The position numbers and the translations under genes were made by a program. Below, one piece after another: positions 1-10,935 of a stretch of DNA of 64,000 nt. The DNA comes from Parasponia andersonii. Its lineage: Eukaryota; Streptophyta; Magnoliopsida; Rosales; Cannabaceae. The DNA lies in assembly GCA_002914805.1 (NCBI GenBank), contig JXTB01000044.1, forward strand, positions 1,363,890-1,427,889. Direction: 5' to 3'. Numbering within the stretch: position 1 is the first letter of the stretch; the number at the start of each line of letters is the position of its first letter. The notes below the pieces were generated by a model. That model made no database searches. It had not been told where the DNA came from and saw nothing but the letters and a program-made list of their open reading frames with translations.

Positions 1-2558
1 GAGGAGGGCAGAGTTGATCAGGATTTCCATACTGAATCTGCAAAACAAAAGGCAGAACCATCAGTAACCGTAAAATCTGAACACAAGAGACACCAAATGT
101 AACCACCTACCACGGAAGCAGCAGCATCAGCCAGATAATAAAAAAATCGCCGTCAATTTCGAGCTGCAAAAACAAAAAACAATCATTAGTTTGCAACTGA
201 CTAAATATTTAGCATATATCATAATGATCATTAAAAGAAAACAGAGAAGCAAACCTCAGCTGCACCAAACAATTCACTAATTTTCCTTGTCTAGCAAGTC
301 TTTGTTCGACAAGCCCAGTTATCTCTTGCAACACAGCTTTACATTCTGGACCAGCTGAGACACCAATCTGCATTGGGAATTTAGCCATCAAGGAAGCTTA
401 TACTTAAATCAATGATTAATCTTTAACAAAAGGAAATAATGGTGACCTGCTCGTCATACTCGGCGAAGTTATAAACAGCAAGAACAACAGCAGAACTCGC
501 AAGACTTCCACAAGTTAAATGAGGGAATTTCAAACGGAACCATGCACTTAGAGCTCCAGAGTATGAAATCCCAAATACAAACCATGGATTTTAACATTGG
601 TTCTATTCAGCTTCCTATTCAAGGAGTCCTACAACATTTTGAGACAAAGATAAGTCATTTTTTTTCATTAACTGATAGGTGAATTATACTAATTTCCACA
701 AATTCATCGATTATAGAGGACTTGTTTAACGACATTTATGTTTTCTGTTTTTCAATGTTACAAGTGAGACGCATAACAAAGATTTTCTCAAACAACATCT
801 CTGTCGCTCATTTCACTTTTAAAAACAAAAATCACGAAACATAAATATTGCCAAACAAACCCAAAATAATGTAATTCTTGCCCGATAATATTGGCGGAAA
901 ATAGCCAAATCAAAAAGGGCCTGCTTGGAAGACAGTTATCTCAAATTCGGAGTGGAAAGTGATTCGAAAGGTGAACTTTTTCCATAGTAACGATGCTCCA
1001 GTGATACCACTGCTGCTCCAAACTGGTTTGACAAAACCTGCAAAATGTGACAACAACCCTTTTCACTCCACTCACTTGTGTTTTTCCTCCACCATTAACG
1101 AAAGAGCTTCTTCCACTTTCCATTATCCACCACCCAAAAAAAAAAAGACACTTACACTAATATAATCTTTGGTTATACCATTGCAGGGTCCTTCTCCACG
1201 GAGTGCAAGGAAAATTGGTCCATCTGGGAGACGAAAATTGTCTAGGAATTCATAATAGCGCTGCTTAAATTGACGGTGATCTTGCAAAATGAGTTTGATA
1301 CATATATGTACATATATATGAGCCAAAATTCACCATACAATATGTGAATGAGAGAGAGAGAGAGAGGGGTTTGGTTGTACGTAAGGAGAGAAGTGATCGA
1401 GAGTCTGATTGAACCAGAGCTCCTCAGTGGTCTTTCAGACAACTTGTCAAACATCATCGAAGGCATTCCATAGCCATAGCTGCAGAAGAGCATTGTGTGG
1501 GGCCCATTCTCGAGCCTCGAACCGTGAGAAGGGTCACGCGGATCGCACGTGATCCCGGCATCGGCATGTGGGTCTTCCGAGTTTAAGGCAGAAATCCATC
1601 ACTGACCCCAAACGACTCAACCGGACAGACCTCAAGTCCATGACAGCTGGCGGTCCGAGGCCCCAAGGGTCTGCTGTCTGGGAACGCCGACCCTCGCCTC
1701 AACTGGCACGGGGAACAGAAGCCCCAAGAATCATCAGACCTCAAGTCCATGACAGCTGGCGGTCCGAAGCCCCAAGGGTCTGCTGTCTGAGAACGTCGAC
1801 CCTCGCCTCAACTGGCACAGGGAACAGAAGCCCCAAGGGTCTTCAGACTGAATGCAATGGAAGACAGCCCCACGGCTCCGGACCCCGACAGGGCATTTAA
1901 TGCGTTTCTGGGTAGGTGCGCGCGCAGGGACAAGCCGTCCTGACAGAACGGCGATGTGCCCAAATCTCGCTCCTGACGGATTGAAACGATAGGAGGCGAC
2001 GGAAATCAGGCCGCGGAAGTACAGAAGAGGTCACAGAAATCTCGGTCCATGATGGTGTTAAGATCCGGGAGTGAAAGGTACTAAAGAATATATTATTTTT
2101 ACTTTTCAAAAGAGGGAGAAGAACACTGTTGATGATCAGAGGACTACATATATGAAAGCTGCGCATTCGAAGAAAGGGACATGCTTTTCTAGAACACTAA
2201 AAAAAAGGGCACTTACAAAAAAAAAAGACAATCGGAGAGCAGAAGAAAAAAGAAGAAAACACGAAAAAGAGATAAGTTTGTAAATTGATTTGATACACCT
2301 TTTTCCTTGCTACCAAAAAACAACGCAAAGAAAAACCACTGACTTAAGCATCGGAGAGTCTTTGCAGGTGGCCATCCCCGCCTCTCCGATCTCGCTCGGA
2401 ATTCAGGGATTTGCGAAGTAGCAAGGGCACGTGAACAGTTGGAGAATCCAGCATCAGCAGTTCCTGACACGTGGACGACTGGTGTAAAATCCGCTCCAAC
2501 ACATTGTCATCACCAAAAACGACGGCAAGAACGACGTCGTTCGCCATTTTTGCTCCAT
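1..2558 (-). pseudogene. Serine carboxypeptidase S28 pseudogene (3' end outside the window)
   Basis: This is a broken paralogue of the intact S28 gene at 4844-8333. Matching exons are visible on the minus strand: exon 1 (2502-2558 plus about 1393-1490), exon 2 (about 1161-1287), exon 3 (about 890-1040), exon 4 (about 465-632, with the nucleophile motif GISYSGAL), exon 5 (about 252-368), exon 6 (about 110-165) and exon 7 (1-47). Seen lesions: a solo LTR splits exon 1 inside the signal peptide; a 13-base net deletion after DKLSE shifts the frame before TTEELWF; the acceptor of intron 1 reads GCAAG instead of GCAGG; codon Tyr in NLRYLSSKQA is TAA at 936-938; small deletions shift the frame in exons 4 and 5. 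Loss of function is certain for the full-length protein. The start codon (2556-2558) and first 19 codons still align with the paralogue (MEQKWRTTSFLPSFLVMTM). The gene continues beyond position 1. Confidence 0.9.
1496..2501 (+). mobile_element. Solo LTR of the Tat-type Ty3/gypsy family, inserted in exon 1 of the S28 pseudogene
   Basis: A 1006-bp sequence begins TGTGGGGCCC and ends GCTCCAACA. It is flanked by an exact 5-bp duplication CATTG (1491-1495 and 2502-2506). Its right part (about 2340-2501) matches the LTRs at 16092, 44908 and 56168 in reverse orientation, including the shared 'gcaaagactctccgatgcttaag' core described here only by position (about 2343-2365 on the opposite strand). LTR sense is the plus strand. 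Inside, a 109-bp segment is tandemly repeated (1629-1737 and 1738-1846). No internal domain remains, so this is what is left after LTR-LTR recombination. It is a fossil. Confidence 0.92.
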
Positions 2559-2584
2559 AGTATAGTCGTCGTTCTCCTCCTTTT

Positions 2585-2750
2585 CTTTTCTCTTCACTCT
2601 CTCTCTCTCTCTCAGTTTCAACAGTCAGCCATCGCTGCCTACACCAAACAAAAGAAACGCTGCTCTTTTCTCTTCACTCTCTCTCTCTCTCTCTCTCTCA
2701 GTTTCAACAGTCAGCCATCGCTGCCTACACCAAACAAAAGAAACGCTGCT
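2585..2750. repeat. Tandem duplication of an 80-86 bp unit
   Basis: Two nearly identical units (2585-2664 and 2665-2750) each begin with a CT-rich run and end with the same AAAGAAACGCTGCT. They differ mainly in the number of CT dinucleotides. The repeat lies just upstream of the start codon of the S28 pseudogene, in its former 5' UTR or promoter. It looks like a local slippage or unequal-exchange product. Confidence 0.9.
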
Positions 2751-4843
2751 TTTTTCATAGGGTTTGTTTACGTTACATTCGCACCATCAGTGTCACTTTT
2801 CAATCATTTAAAGTTTCAATTTTACACCTTAAACTACTAAAATCTGCCAGGTAACAGGCCAGCTCGGATTCACTTTCATTCTCTTTTCTTTTTTTTTTTT
2901 TTTTATGTCTTTTTAACCAAAAATATTGTTTTTTTTTTCTCAAATTAGCTCGATAACTTTGTTTTAAAAATTGTTATCAAAAATTTCAAAAGTATCTTTA
3001 TTTTTTAAAACAAATTTAAAATACCAAGAGACATACAAATATTTATACACAAAATACACAAATGCGTGTGTATATATATATATATATATAAATACAAGTA
3101 TATATGATTATTTCAGTCATTTTTTGCATTTTTTTTTATTTTTAAAAACAAGTAGTGAAATAAAACTTACTAAACATGTTCACATTTTTAAAAATTAAAA
3201 ACCAAAACAAAATTTTTATTTCTATTTTTAATTTATTTAAATAAAAACCTAGTAATAAATCCAAACAAGCTAGTAATTATTACATTTTTTTTTATTTTTT
3301 TCAGAGAAAAAAGAAGAAATGGGAGACCAAAGTGAGTGGTATCTCAAAGTGGTATATCAATAATTCTAAATTTTCAAACATGCATTTATTCCAATAATTC
3401 AACTTTTTTCCCTTTTTTGATATTACATCAATCACTCACTTCAACTAGTGAAATAATTTTCCAAATTGGCCTTTTAAGTTAGTGACCACTTGGTCAAATT
3501 TTACTATCTATCCATTTAAATTGTAGCAACTTAGTAAGTTAAATTAGTAAGGTCCCGTTTTAGATTTGATTTCTAGAGGCATGTTTTAGAGAGAGAGAGA
3601 GATTTAGTAAATTTTTTGCTTTTTGTTGTAGATTGTAGATATTACTCCATAAGGATTGCCTTTATAAAACTGCTTTTATTGTCATCATATAAATTTCTTA
3701 AAATGTTATTCTATGCACACATAGAATAATATTTTATGTGTTATTTTGCTTTTTGTTGCAAATTGTAGATATTGTTCCATAAGGATTGTCTTTATAAAAC
3801 TACTTTCATGATACAAATTTCTTAAAATGTTATGCTATGCATACATAATCATAATTTACCAAATACTTAGATCATATTTTTAAATTACAAAATAATTTTG
3901 TAAATAAAACTTAATCAAAAGCGCATACCTTTTGTCTTTCCTCAATTTCCTCTTGCTCACAATAGGGCTACAACCCAACTCAGTAATATCAAACTAGTCA
4001 TAATTTTATTAGATTTTGATATCTTAAAACATTTTCAAATTTTTTGTTTTCTTCTTGTTCTTTGCATTACTTAATTTTATAGTTTGTGTGTAGAAAGGGA
4101 AAGAATTTTTCTTTTCCTTTTGTTACTCGTCAAAACTCATAAGCTGTTTGTCACTGAAACTTGAAAAATAGAATTTTAATAGGTGTTTTTGAAGGGTTGC
4201 AAAGAAAGATAGGAAACTATTTTACTATTTAATACCGAAATTGTGCATCTATGTTGATCTCAAAAAAATTGTGCCTCTATGTCTTTTTGATATAGGGGTA
4301 TTTTGCAAGAGAAAATAATAATAAAAGAGGGTTGGAAATGTGGAAACAGAGCTCCTCATTTGTTATTCATTTTTATTCTTTTCGGACAGAGACCATAAAC
4401 TACAAATGGACTTCCATTTTTCTTTGTGAAAGCCTCTGTGTTTCGAGAAAATCCGAACCTTTTAATTTTGATTTTGTTTCAAATACATCCTAGTCAACAC
4501 AATCTGTCGAAATTAGTGAATGAAATACAAGTCTAGCCACCGTAAAAACTGAAAAACTTGACCAAACACATATAAACCTAAAAAATTGTGCCCAAACAAA
4601 TAAGTTGTTGTGACCATTTGTATCATGTGGGGGCAACTGGAAAAGGCAAACCATACCACAATGAAACGAGCATTATCTGGAATTAAGGGGCAAAAACTTG
4701 TAAAACAGAGCTTCTTTCTACATATAGTACATGCAAAAAAGGTAAGTCGTAAAAATTTACTTCACTTTTACAAATTAATAGTTGAACAATCAATTCTAGC
4801 AAATATTAAGTAGACACTTATAACTCTCCAAGATAAAAGCACA
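2751..4843. other. AT-rich intergenic region between the two S28 copies, with an internal direct repeat
   Basis: No gene is seen. The stretch is A/T rich with a (TA)n run near 3068-3090. About 3612-3724 and 3744-3846 are diverged direct repeats: both contain TTTTGCTTTTTGTTG, a shared 'ccataaggattg' core and 'aaatttcttaaaatgtta'. A dispersed AT-rich element is possible, but no terminal repeats could be fixed. The pseudogene is transcribed away from this region and the intact gene toward it, so it would hold the promoter of the pseudogene and the 3' UTR of the intact gene. Confidence 0.6.
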
Positions 4844-7800
4844 TCAGATGCAACTCTTCTGAGCGTCTTGGCACTGAGACAACCACAGGTCTATGTTCTC
4901 TATGATCTTTTGCCTTACTTTGTTAACTGCGTCAGGGGAGCTGCAATTCTGGGCATTGCCTGAAAAAGAAGATGGTCGTTTCAGTATGTTAAAAAACAAC
5001 TCAGATATTTTAGTGGGAGAAATCAATAACTACTACAATTCATGTATTTTATTTTCACAATACTTCAGTTCGATTTGGAAATGACTAGTTTTGCAGCACC
5101 AACATCTTTGATAGTTAGAAAGCCATTAGAAACAAAAGTGCTTCCTTAGTCTATTATACCTTCAGGGCTTAAAGGAGATTGGGGACATCCTCGCAAATCG
5201 GCTCCGTGGCCACAATTATGGCAAGTCATGATGTAGGAAGGCACTGAAAAGTTCAAAGGCATTTTCAGGATGACATAACAAATTGACTCAAATGAACCAA
5301 AGACTGTCAAAGTCAATGAAGATAATAATAACAGAAAAGTCCTCTTCATGTACAAGAAGACTCACGATCTGGAGATGAAGTCTGCTTTGAAGCATGACGC
5401 CATGGATCCTGTGAGCCATTTGTAAATATTATTTTTGTGCCTGCAAATAATCACTACTTCGTTAGCTCATGTGGATTATAGAAATGCAGAGGCAGGTTTT
5501 GTATTCATGGAAACAAAATGCAAATGTCAAAATAAAACAGACTGCCTTCAGCCATCATACACTCAAAAATCAATCAGAGGTAGCTAATGTATAATATCAC
5601 AAAAACCAATTTAATGTAGCAAAATTTGGATAATTTTGTGGATAAAATGAGAGATCTGCAAAAAGACTGTTGCTTAACATGAAAAGCGAGAAAATTGTAA
5701 ATTTGCGGGAACAAAATTTGTAGGTAGCAAGAGGAATTATGTTTAGACCTCCAATTTTTGTGCCCCCGTAGTATGTATTTGTTGCATCAACATCAGGATA
5801 GACACCCTCTCCAAAGACATTCCTGCAGAGGTCCAAATGGTATCTGCCATACAAGACCAGTGATCAGATAAATAGTGTACACAAAATCAAAAACTAGGGT
5901 TTTTCTTTTTAATTTTTTATTTCCATTTCCTTCATTTTTCTTCAAATTGTATGGATTGTAGAATGAAGAAGTAGAAGACCAGAACCAAATCTATTAAAAG
6001 GCTTCTAAATTAAAATTCATTCAACCGAAAAGAAAAAGTGTAAACGAAAATGTAGTTTTGAGAAAATGCCTGGTGTTAACTTTTGAGGACCGGATGCTGT
6101 CATTTTTAGGTGCCACCTGAAAATATGCAACTTCAGTACAAACTTGGAACCACCACAATCGCATAGAATTGTCCTCAGTAAGAGTAGTTTTTTTCAAGTA
6201 GTTCTGATTGTATGTTTGAACGTCACTGGAATAATACTCTTTGATGTACTTGGCATATGCATCCTGAACAAAAATACAAACTATTCTTTTTAACATTACA
6301 GAAATTGGGAATTAAATCAAATGGAGGCAGCTTGATGAACCATAAGCTTAACATTTTACAGAATTAGCACTGCTTAAATCTTCAACTCTAACATTGTTAT
6401 GGTAATAGATTTGTTTTTCCTATAAATAATTTTTCTGCAATATGGAATATTTTGAGCATAATACAACCCAGATTGTTGAAGCACAAAGGACTTTTGTACG
6501 TCATAAAGTAGCCTGGCCTGGTAAGTTAATGAGTATAGACGTGTATTTAACAGTCTGATTGATCGTATATCCTAGAAGGCTTTTCATAGATCAAACGTAT
6601 AAAACCTTAAAACAGATTTTTCTCTCCTAAACCTCTAAGAAGGAGAGAGAATTTACGGGAAGCAAGTTGGTGAATCATTGTAAACTAAGCACATTCACAA
6701 TGACCTCTATATATTATCTAAGGAAATAACCAGAAGAATAGGAGCATACCACCAAATCCTCTCCATTCTTCTTAGCTTGAACAAGAGGGGAGCATAATCT
6801 ATCTGGATTACCATATTGAAACTGCAAAGTGAAGCGCAGAATTATGAGCAACTGTAAAATTTGTAAATAGGAAACAAGAAAACCAAACACCTACGGCTGT
6901 AACAGCAGCATCTGCCAGAAAATACAAGAAATCACCATCAATCTCAAGCTGCAAGAAAAAGAGAGAAAAAAAAAAAATCATCACTCCACATCTGACGAGA
7001 TATTCAACATACAGCATAATAATCATAAAAAGATAATAGGGGAAGCAAACCTCGGCTGCACCAAACAATGCCTTCACTGATTTTGCTTCCGTAACAAGTC
7101 TTTGGTCGACAAGCCGAGTTACCTCCTGCAATGCAGCTTTACATTCTGGACCAGCTGACACACCAATCTGTGCATTTAAGGGGAGTGTGAAGATTGTATT
7201 TTCAATTCCCATTTCTCCTAAACTTCTTTTTCTAATTTAATACGCAAACACATTTACTAATCAATGGCTCCCATTATGTAACATAAGAAAACATGTTTTA
7301 GAATTTGACAAACAGTAAGCTTAACTAAAAGGGGAAAAGAAAAGACAACAAAAGAAAACAATGGAGACCTGTTTGTCAAACTCGGTGAAGTTGTAAACGG
7401 CAAGAACAACCGCAGAACTCGCAAGACTTCCACAAGTTAAATGAGGGAATTTGAGACGGAACCACGCACTTAGAGCACCGGGGTATGAAACCCCAGATAC
7501 AAACCATGGATTCTCAACACTTGTTCTATTGAGCTTCTTATTCAATGAGTCCTATACCATTTTGAGACAAAGATAAGTGAATTTTTTCATGAAATGAAAG
7601 ATGGGTTATACTAATTTTCATCAAACTCATCGATTACAATCACATTCTTGCCTGATAATATTGGCGGAAAATAGCCAAATCGAAAAGGGCCTGCTTAGAT
7701 GACAGATATCTCAAATTTTCAGTGGCAAGTGATTTAAAAGGAAGGCTTTTTCCATAGTAACGATGCTCCAGTGATACCACCGCTGCTCCAAACTTCTTTG

Positions 7801-7871
7801 ACAAAACCTGCAAAATGTGACAACGACCCTCTTAGTCGCTTGTTCTTCCGCCATTAATGAGGACCTTCAAC

Positions 7872-7916
<45 letters not shown>

Positions 7917-8333
7917 CTTACGCTAAGATAGTCATTATAAATCCCATTGCAGGGGCTTTCGCCACAAATTCTAAGGAAGATGGGTCCATCCGGGATTCGA
8001 AAATTGTCAAGATATTCATAGTACCGTTGCTTAAATTGACGGTGGTCCTGCAAATGAACTTGAAATTTAAGCTAAATTCACCTTAAAATGAAATTCGATA
8101 CATGAATATGAGGAGGAGGAGAGAAGAAATTGGTTCGGTTTGGTACGCACGAAAGGAGAGAAGTGATCGAGAATCTGAGTGAACCAGAGCTCCTCAGTAG
8201 TCAAGTATTTGCTTCCAGTAGTCAACTTCTCAGGCATCATCCTTCGATGCATTCCATAGCCATAGCTGCAGGAGAGAGACAAGATCGCCAAAAACGACAA
8301 CAAAAACGACGTCGTTCGCCCATTTTGCTCCAT
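4844..8333 (-). CDS. Serine carboxypeptidase S28 family protein (EDA2 / thymus-specific serine protease-like), 12 exons
   Basis: Predicted serine peptidase of MEROPS family S28, which removes residues after proline or related bonds in secretory or vacuolar compartments. Exons read on the minus strand: 8151-8333, 7922-8047, 7652-7807, 7369-7551, 7051-7167, 6895-6948, 6750-6821, 6070-6263, 5749-5843, 5366-5440, 5160-5243, 4844-4959. They join in frame to 1455 bases (484 residues), close to Arabidopsis EDA2. Residues 1-26 form a hydrophobic signal peptide. The nucleophile is Ser177 in GVSYPG, the acid Asp405 in NGSQDPW and the likely catalytic His431 in CHNCGHGADLR. The domain start TTEELWFTQILDHFSPF is typical. 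Introns 3 and 8 appear to use GC donors (CAG|GCAAG at 7647-7654 and CAG|GCATTT at about 6065-6072). Intron 2 contains a long (AT)n run. A dead tandem paralogue lies downstream on the window, upstream in transcription. Substrate is unknown. Confidence 0.95.
7876..7915. repeat. (AT)n microsatellite in intron 2 of the S28 gene
   Basis: An uninterrupted run of about 20 AT dinucleotides lies directly after the donor site of intron 2 (GTAAGT at 7916-7921, minus strand). It is not coding. Confidence 0.95.
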
Positions 8334-10935
8334 AGTCCTTTACTTTCGCCTCTTGGATTTGTCTCCGAGTTTCAGTTCAACCAAATACCGGAAAGTATAA
8401 CGCGGGCATTTTCCATGCTTTTTTTTTTTTTTTTTTTTGGGCTTTGAAAGACCATGCTTTTTAATAGTGTATCTAATTAATGTGTGATTTTTTAACGTAG
8501 ATTTTTGACTAAGTTGAAAAATAGTCATTTTATTGTAATTCTTTTCTATTGAGGTATTAAAAAAATTTTGGAATGACTTTTTAAGAAAAACAATTTGGAA
8601 TAGATTTTTAAAGAAAAAATTTTGATAAAAAAATATTTGTATTAAATAGTTTTATATATATGATTATTTTTTAAAAGAATATATATACAGTTAGTTATCG
8701 TAAAACTATAAGTATTATCCTTTCAAAAAAAAAAGAAGAAATTATACATATTGTTTTTATTTATTTACTATAATTTTTATTATTGTTATCATTGTTTTTT
8801 TTTATTATTATTGTTGTTATTTTTTAAAAAATGTATTGTTATTGTTGTTATTATCATTTTAAAAAAAGTGTTATCCTATGTTAAAATAAGTCTACATGTA
8901 AAATAAAATGATATTAAGGTAAATAAATATGTAACACGTGAGATAAAAAAATTAAGATAAATTAAATATATAACGTGTGAAATAAAAAAAATAAAAAAAA
9001 AAAAAAAAGAATTTATCGACTAGATAAATTATACGACTTCAAAAGTTCAATTATTTAACTTAAGAAAAAAAAGAGCTTGTAGGAATAAATTTTAAAAAAT
9101 ATATATTTGTATATAATTGTTAATAACAATGATGAGATGTAAGTATTGAAAGTTTATAAAAATAAAAATACATGAATCAATAATAGAATGAGAATGAAAA
9201 GTAAAAAAAAAAAAAAACAATGGAAAAAGGATTTAAAAAAAAAACTGTACAACTCATAAACTCATAAGTCAAAAATAGGTTACTAATTATTTGTATCATA
9301 AATAATTTTTTATATTGATATGCGTATTAATTATATTTTTTTTGATAAAATTACTAATATTATTATAAATTAAAATCCAATAACTTAGATTAGAGTACTC
9401 ATCTATTGAAAAAAACAAAAATCTCCATTCAAATCTCACTCATAATATAATATATATATTAATTATATATAACATTTTAATTTAATGAATTAAGACCAAT
9501 TTTTTAGGTTATCCTAACCTCGTGGTAGCATTAGAATTATAAAATACAATTTTTAAAGTAATTCGCTTGGTAGAGGTAGACATCCAACAACAAATAATCA
9601 AATATTTTACGTCTTTTTTTCTTTGAAATCAACAAATATTTTACTTATGAAAAACATAATGAGTATACTTTATGTTTGTTCCCTCAAACTAGTAAAAATT
9701 TTAACGTTTTTCTTCCGAACTCGTGATTTTTGTCAAACAAATAAAAGAAAAATGATTAGTGTTAACGAGTACTTTTGACTAAAATTAGTAAAATGACAAC
9801 AATTATCATTTCTTTTTTTTTTTTTCCCTGATTTTCAAACAGAGTGACAACTTTAGACTTTCAGGTGGTATATTTCAAACTTTTAATAATTTTGGGACAA
9901 TTTTGAAACACTCTACGTCATTCGGGAAATTATAAAAACCCAAAAAATAATTACACACTAACACCTTGTATTCCTACTTTGTCTATACTAGTCAAGTCCT
10001 AGCCTTTCAAAGACTCCTAGTCCCTCAAGCAATCCATCATCCGATAATATGATTACCCATTAGCCCATATTCCTGTCGTATTATGAAATTTTTAAAGGAT
10101 CAATCATCACACACCACACGTAACGTTCTTGCCATTTTAGACTTGATTTAAAAAATGTCCGTCTTTTGTTTTATAATTTGTTTAGCTATGTCAGAATATA
10201 TCCCAAAATACCGGAAGTCTGGACTTAAACAGAGTGAATTGTTTTTCTAATCATTTAGAAAAATCGGGCATTATCGTAAAGGCTCCTTCGAATTAATTTC
10301 AGACCCAAATTTGGATCTTATTTGCGCGGTCCATGTCGAAACTGGGGGCCACTTTGCCCAAAAGCCGAGTTTCACCAAGTTTAAACTTTGAAGCAAGAAC
10401 TTCCATATGGTAATTTCTAAAAAATAAAAAAATAAAAACTTCCATATGTTGTCCTCATGCAACAGCTGTATTTGGATTTCTCCACAAAATATTAATGCAA
10501 TATATTATATATACCATTAACTACGTTAGAATTATCATGTCAAGGGAACTTGGGAGTAGAATGATTTAAACTTGAACAAAACAGTCTCCAAATTCTACCG
10601 ATAAAACTCGAAATGCAGGGACATTCAACGAGGGTCCTAGATTTGGTATCTAACGGGCAAAAAATAACAAAAACAAATTCAAAACTGAGCAGTGAGAACT
10701 ATAGCATCTGTTGCAGTGCATTATAGTATCTGTTCTCAAAAAGTTATGGATGCTATCAAACTGCTACTTTGTGCAATTAAGCTACAACAATGGAAAAATC
10801 ATTACTCTGCAAGACTCAATAGATCATACTTTCACTTGAATAAAGCAAGCATCTAAACTCAATTTTATTTCACCATACAAAGCTCGCCATTCTAACTTGT
10901 CGCGCAGCAGCCACGATTCCAGATTATGCAACTCT
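8334..10935. other. AT-rich intergenic region upstream of the S28 gene and downstream of the B-box gene
   Basis: No gene is supported. 8334-8420 still resembles the 5' leader of the S28 gene. A poly(T) run lies at 8420-8437 and poly(A) runs lie near 8990-9008 and 9205-9218. Long A/T tracts fill 8540-9700. The segment 10620-10935 is the likely 3' UTR of the B-box gene. I see no RNA gene and no clear transposon ends. Confidence 0.55.

Noticed and set aside
9365-9600. tRNA-like words in the intergenic region (TGGTAGAGGTAGAC)
   Set aside because: No A box/B box pair at tRNA spacing and no cloverleaf could be drawn; not a tRNA gene or a supportable SINE.
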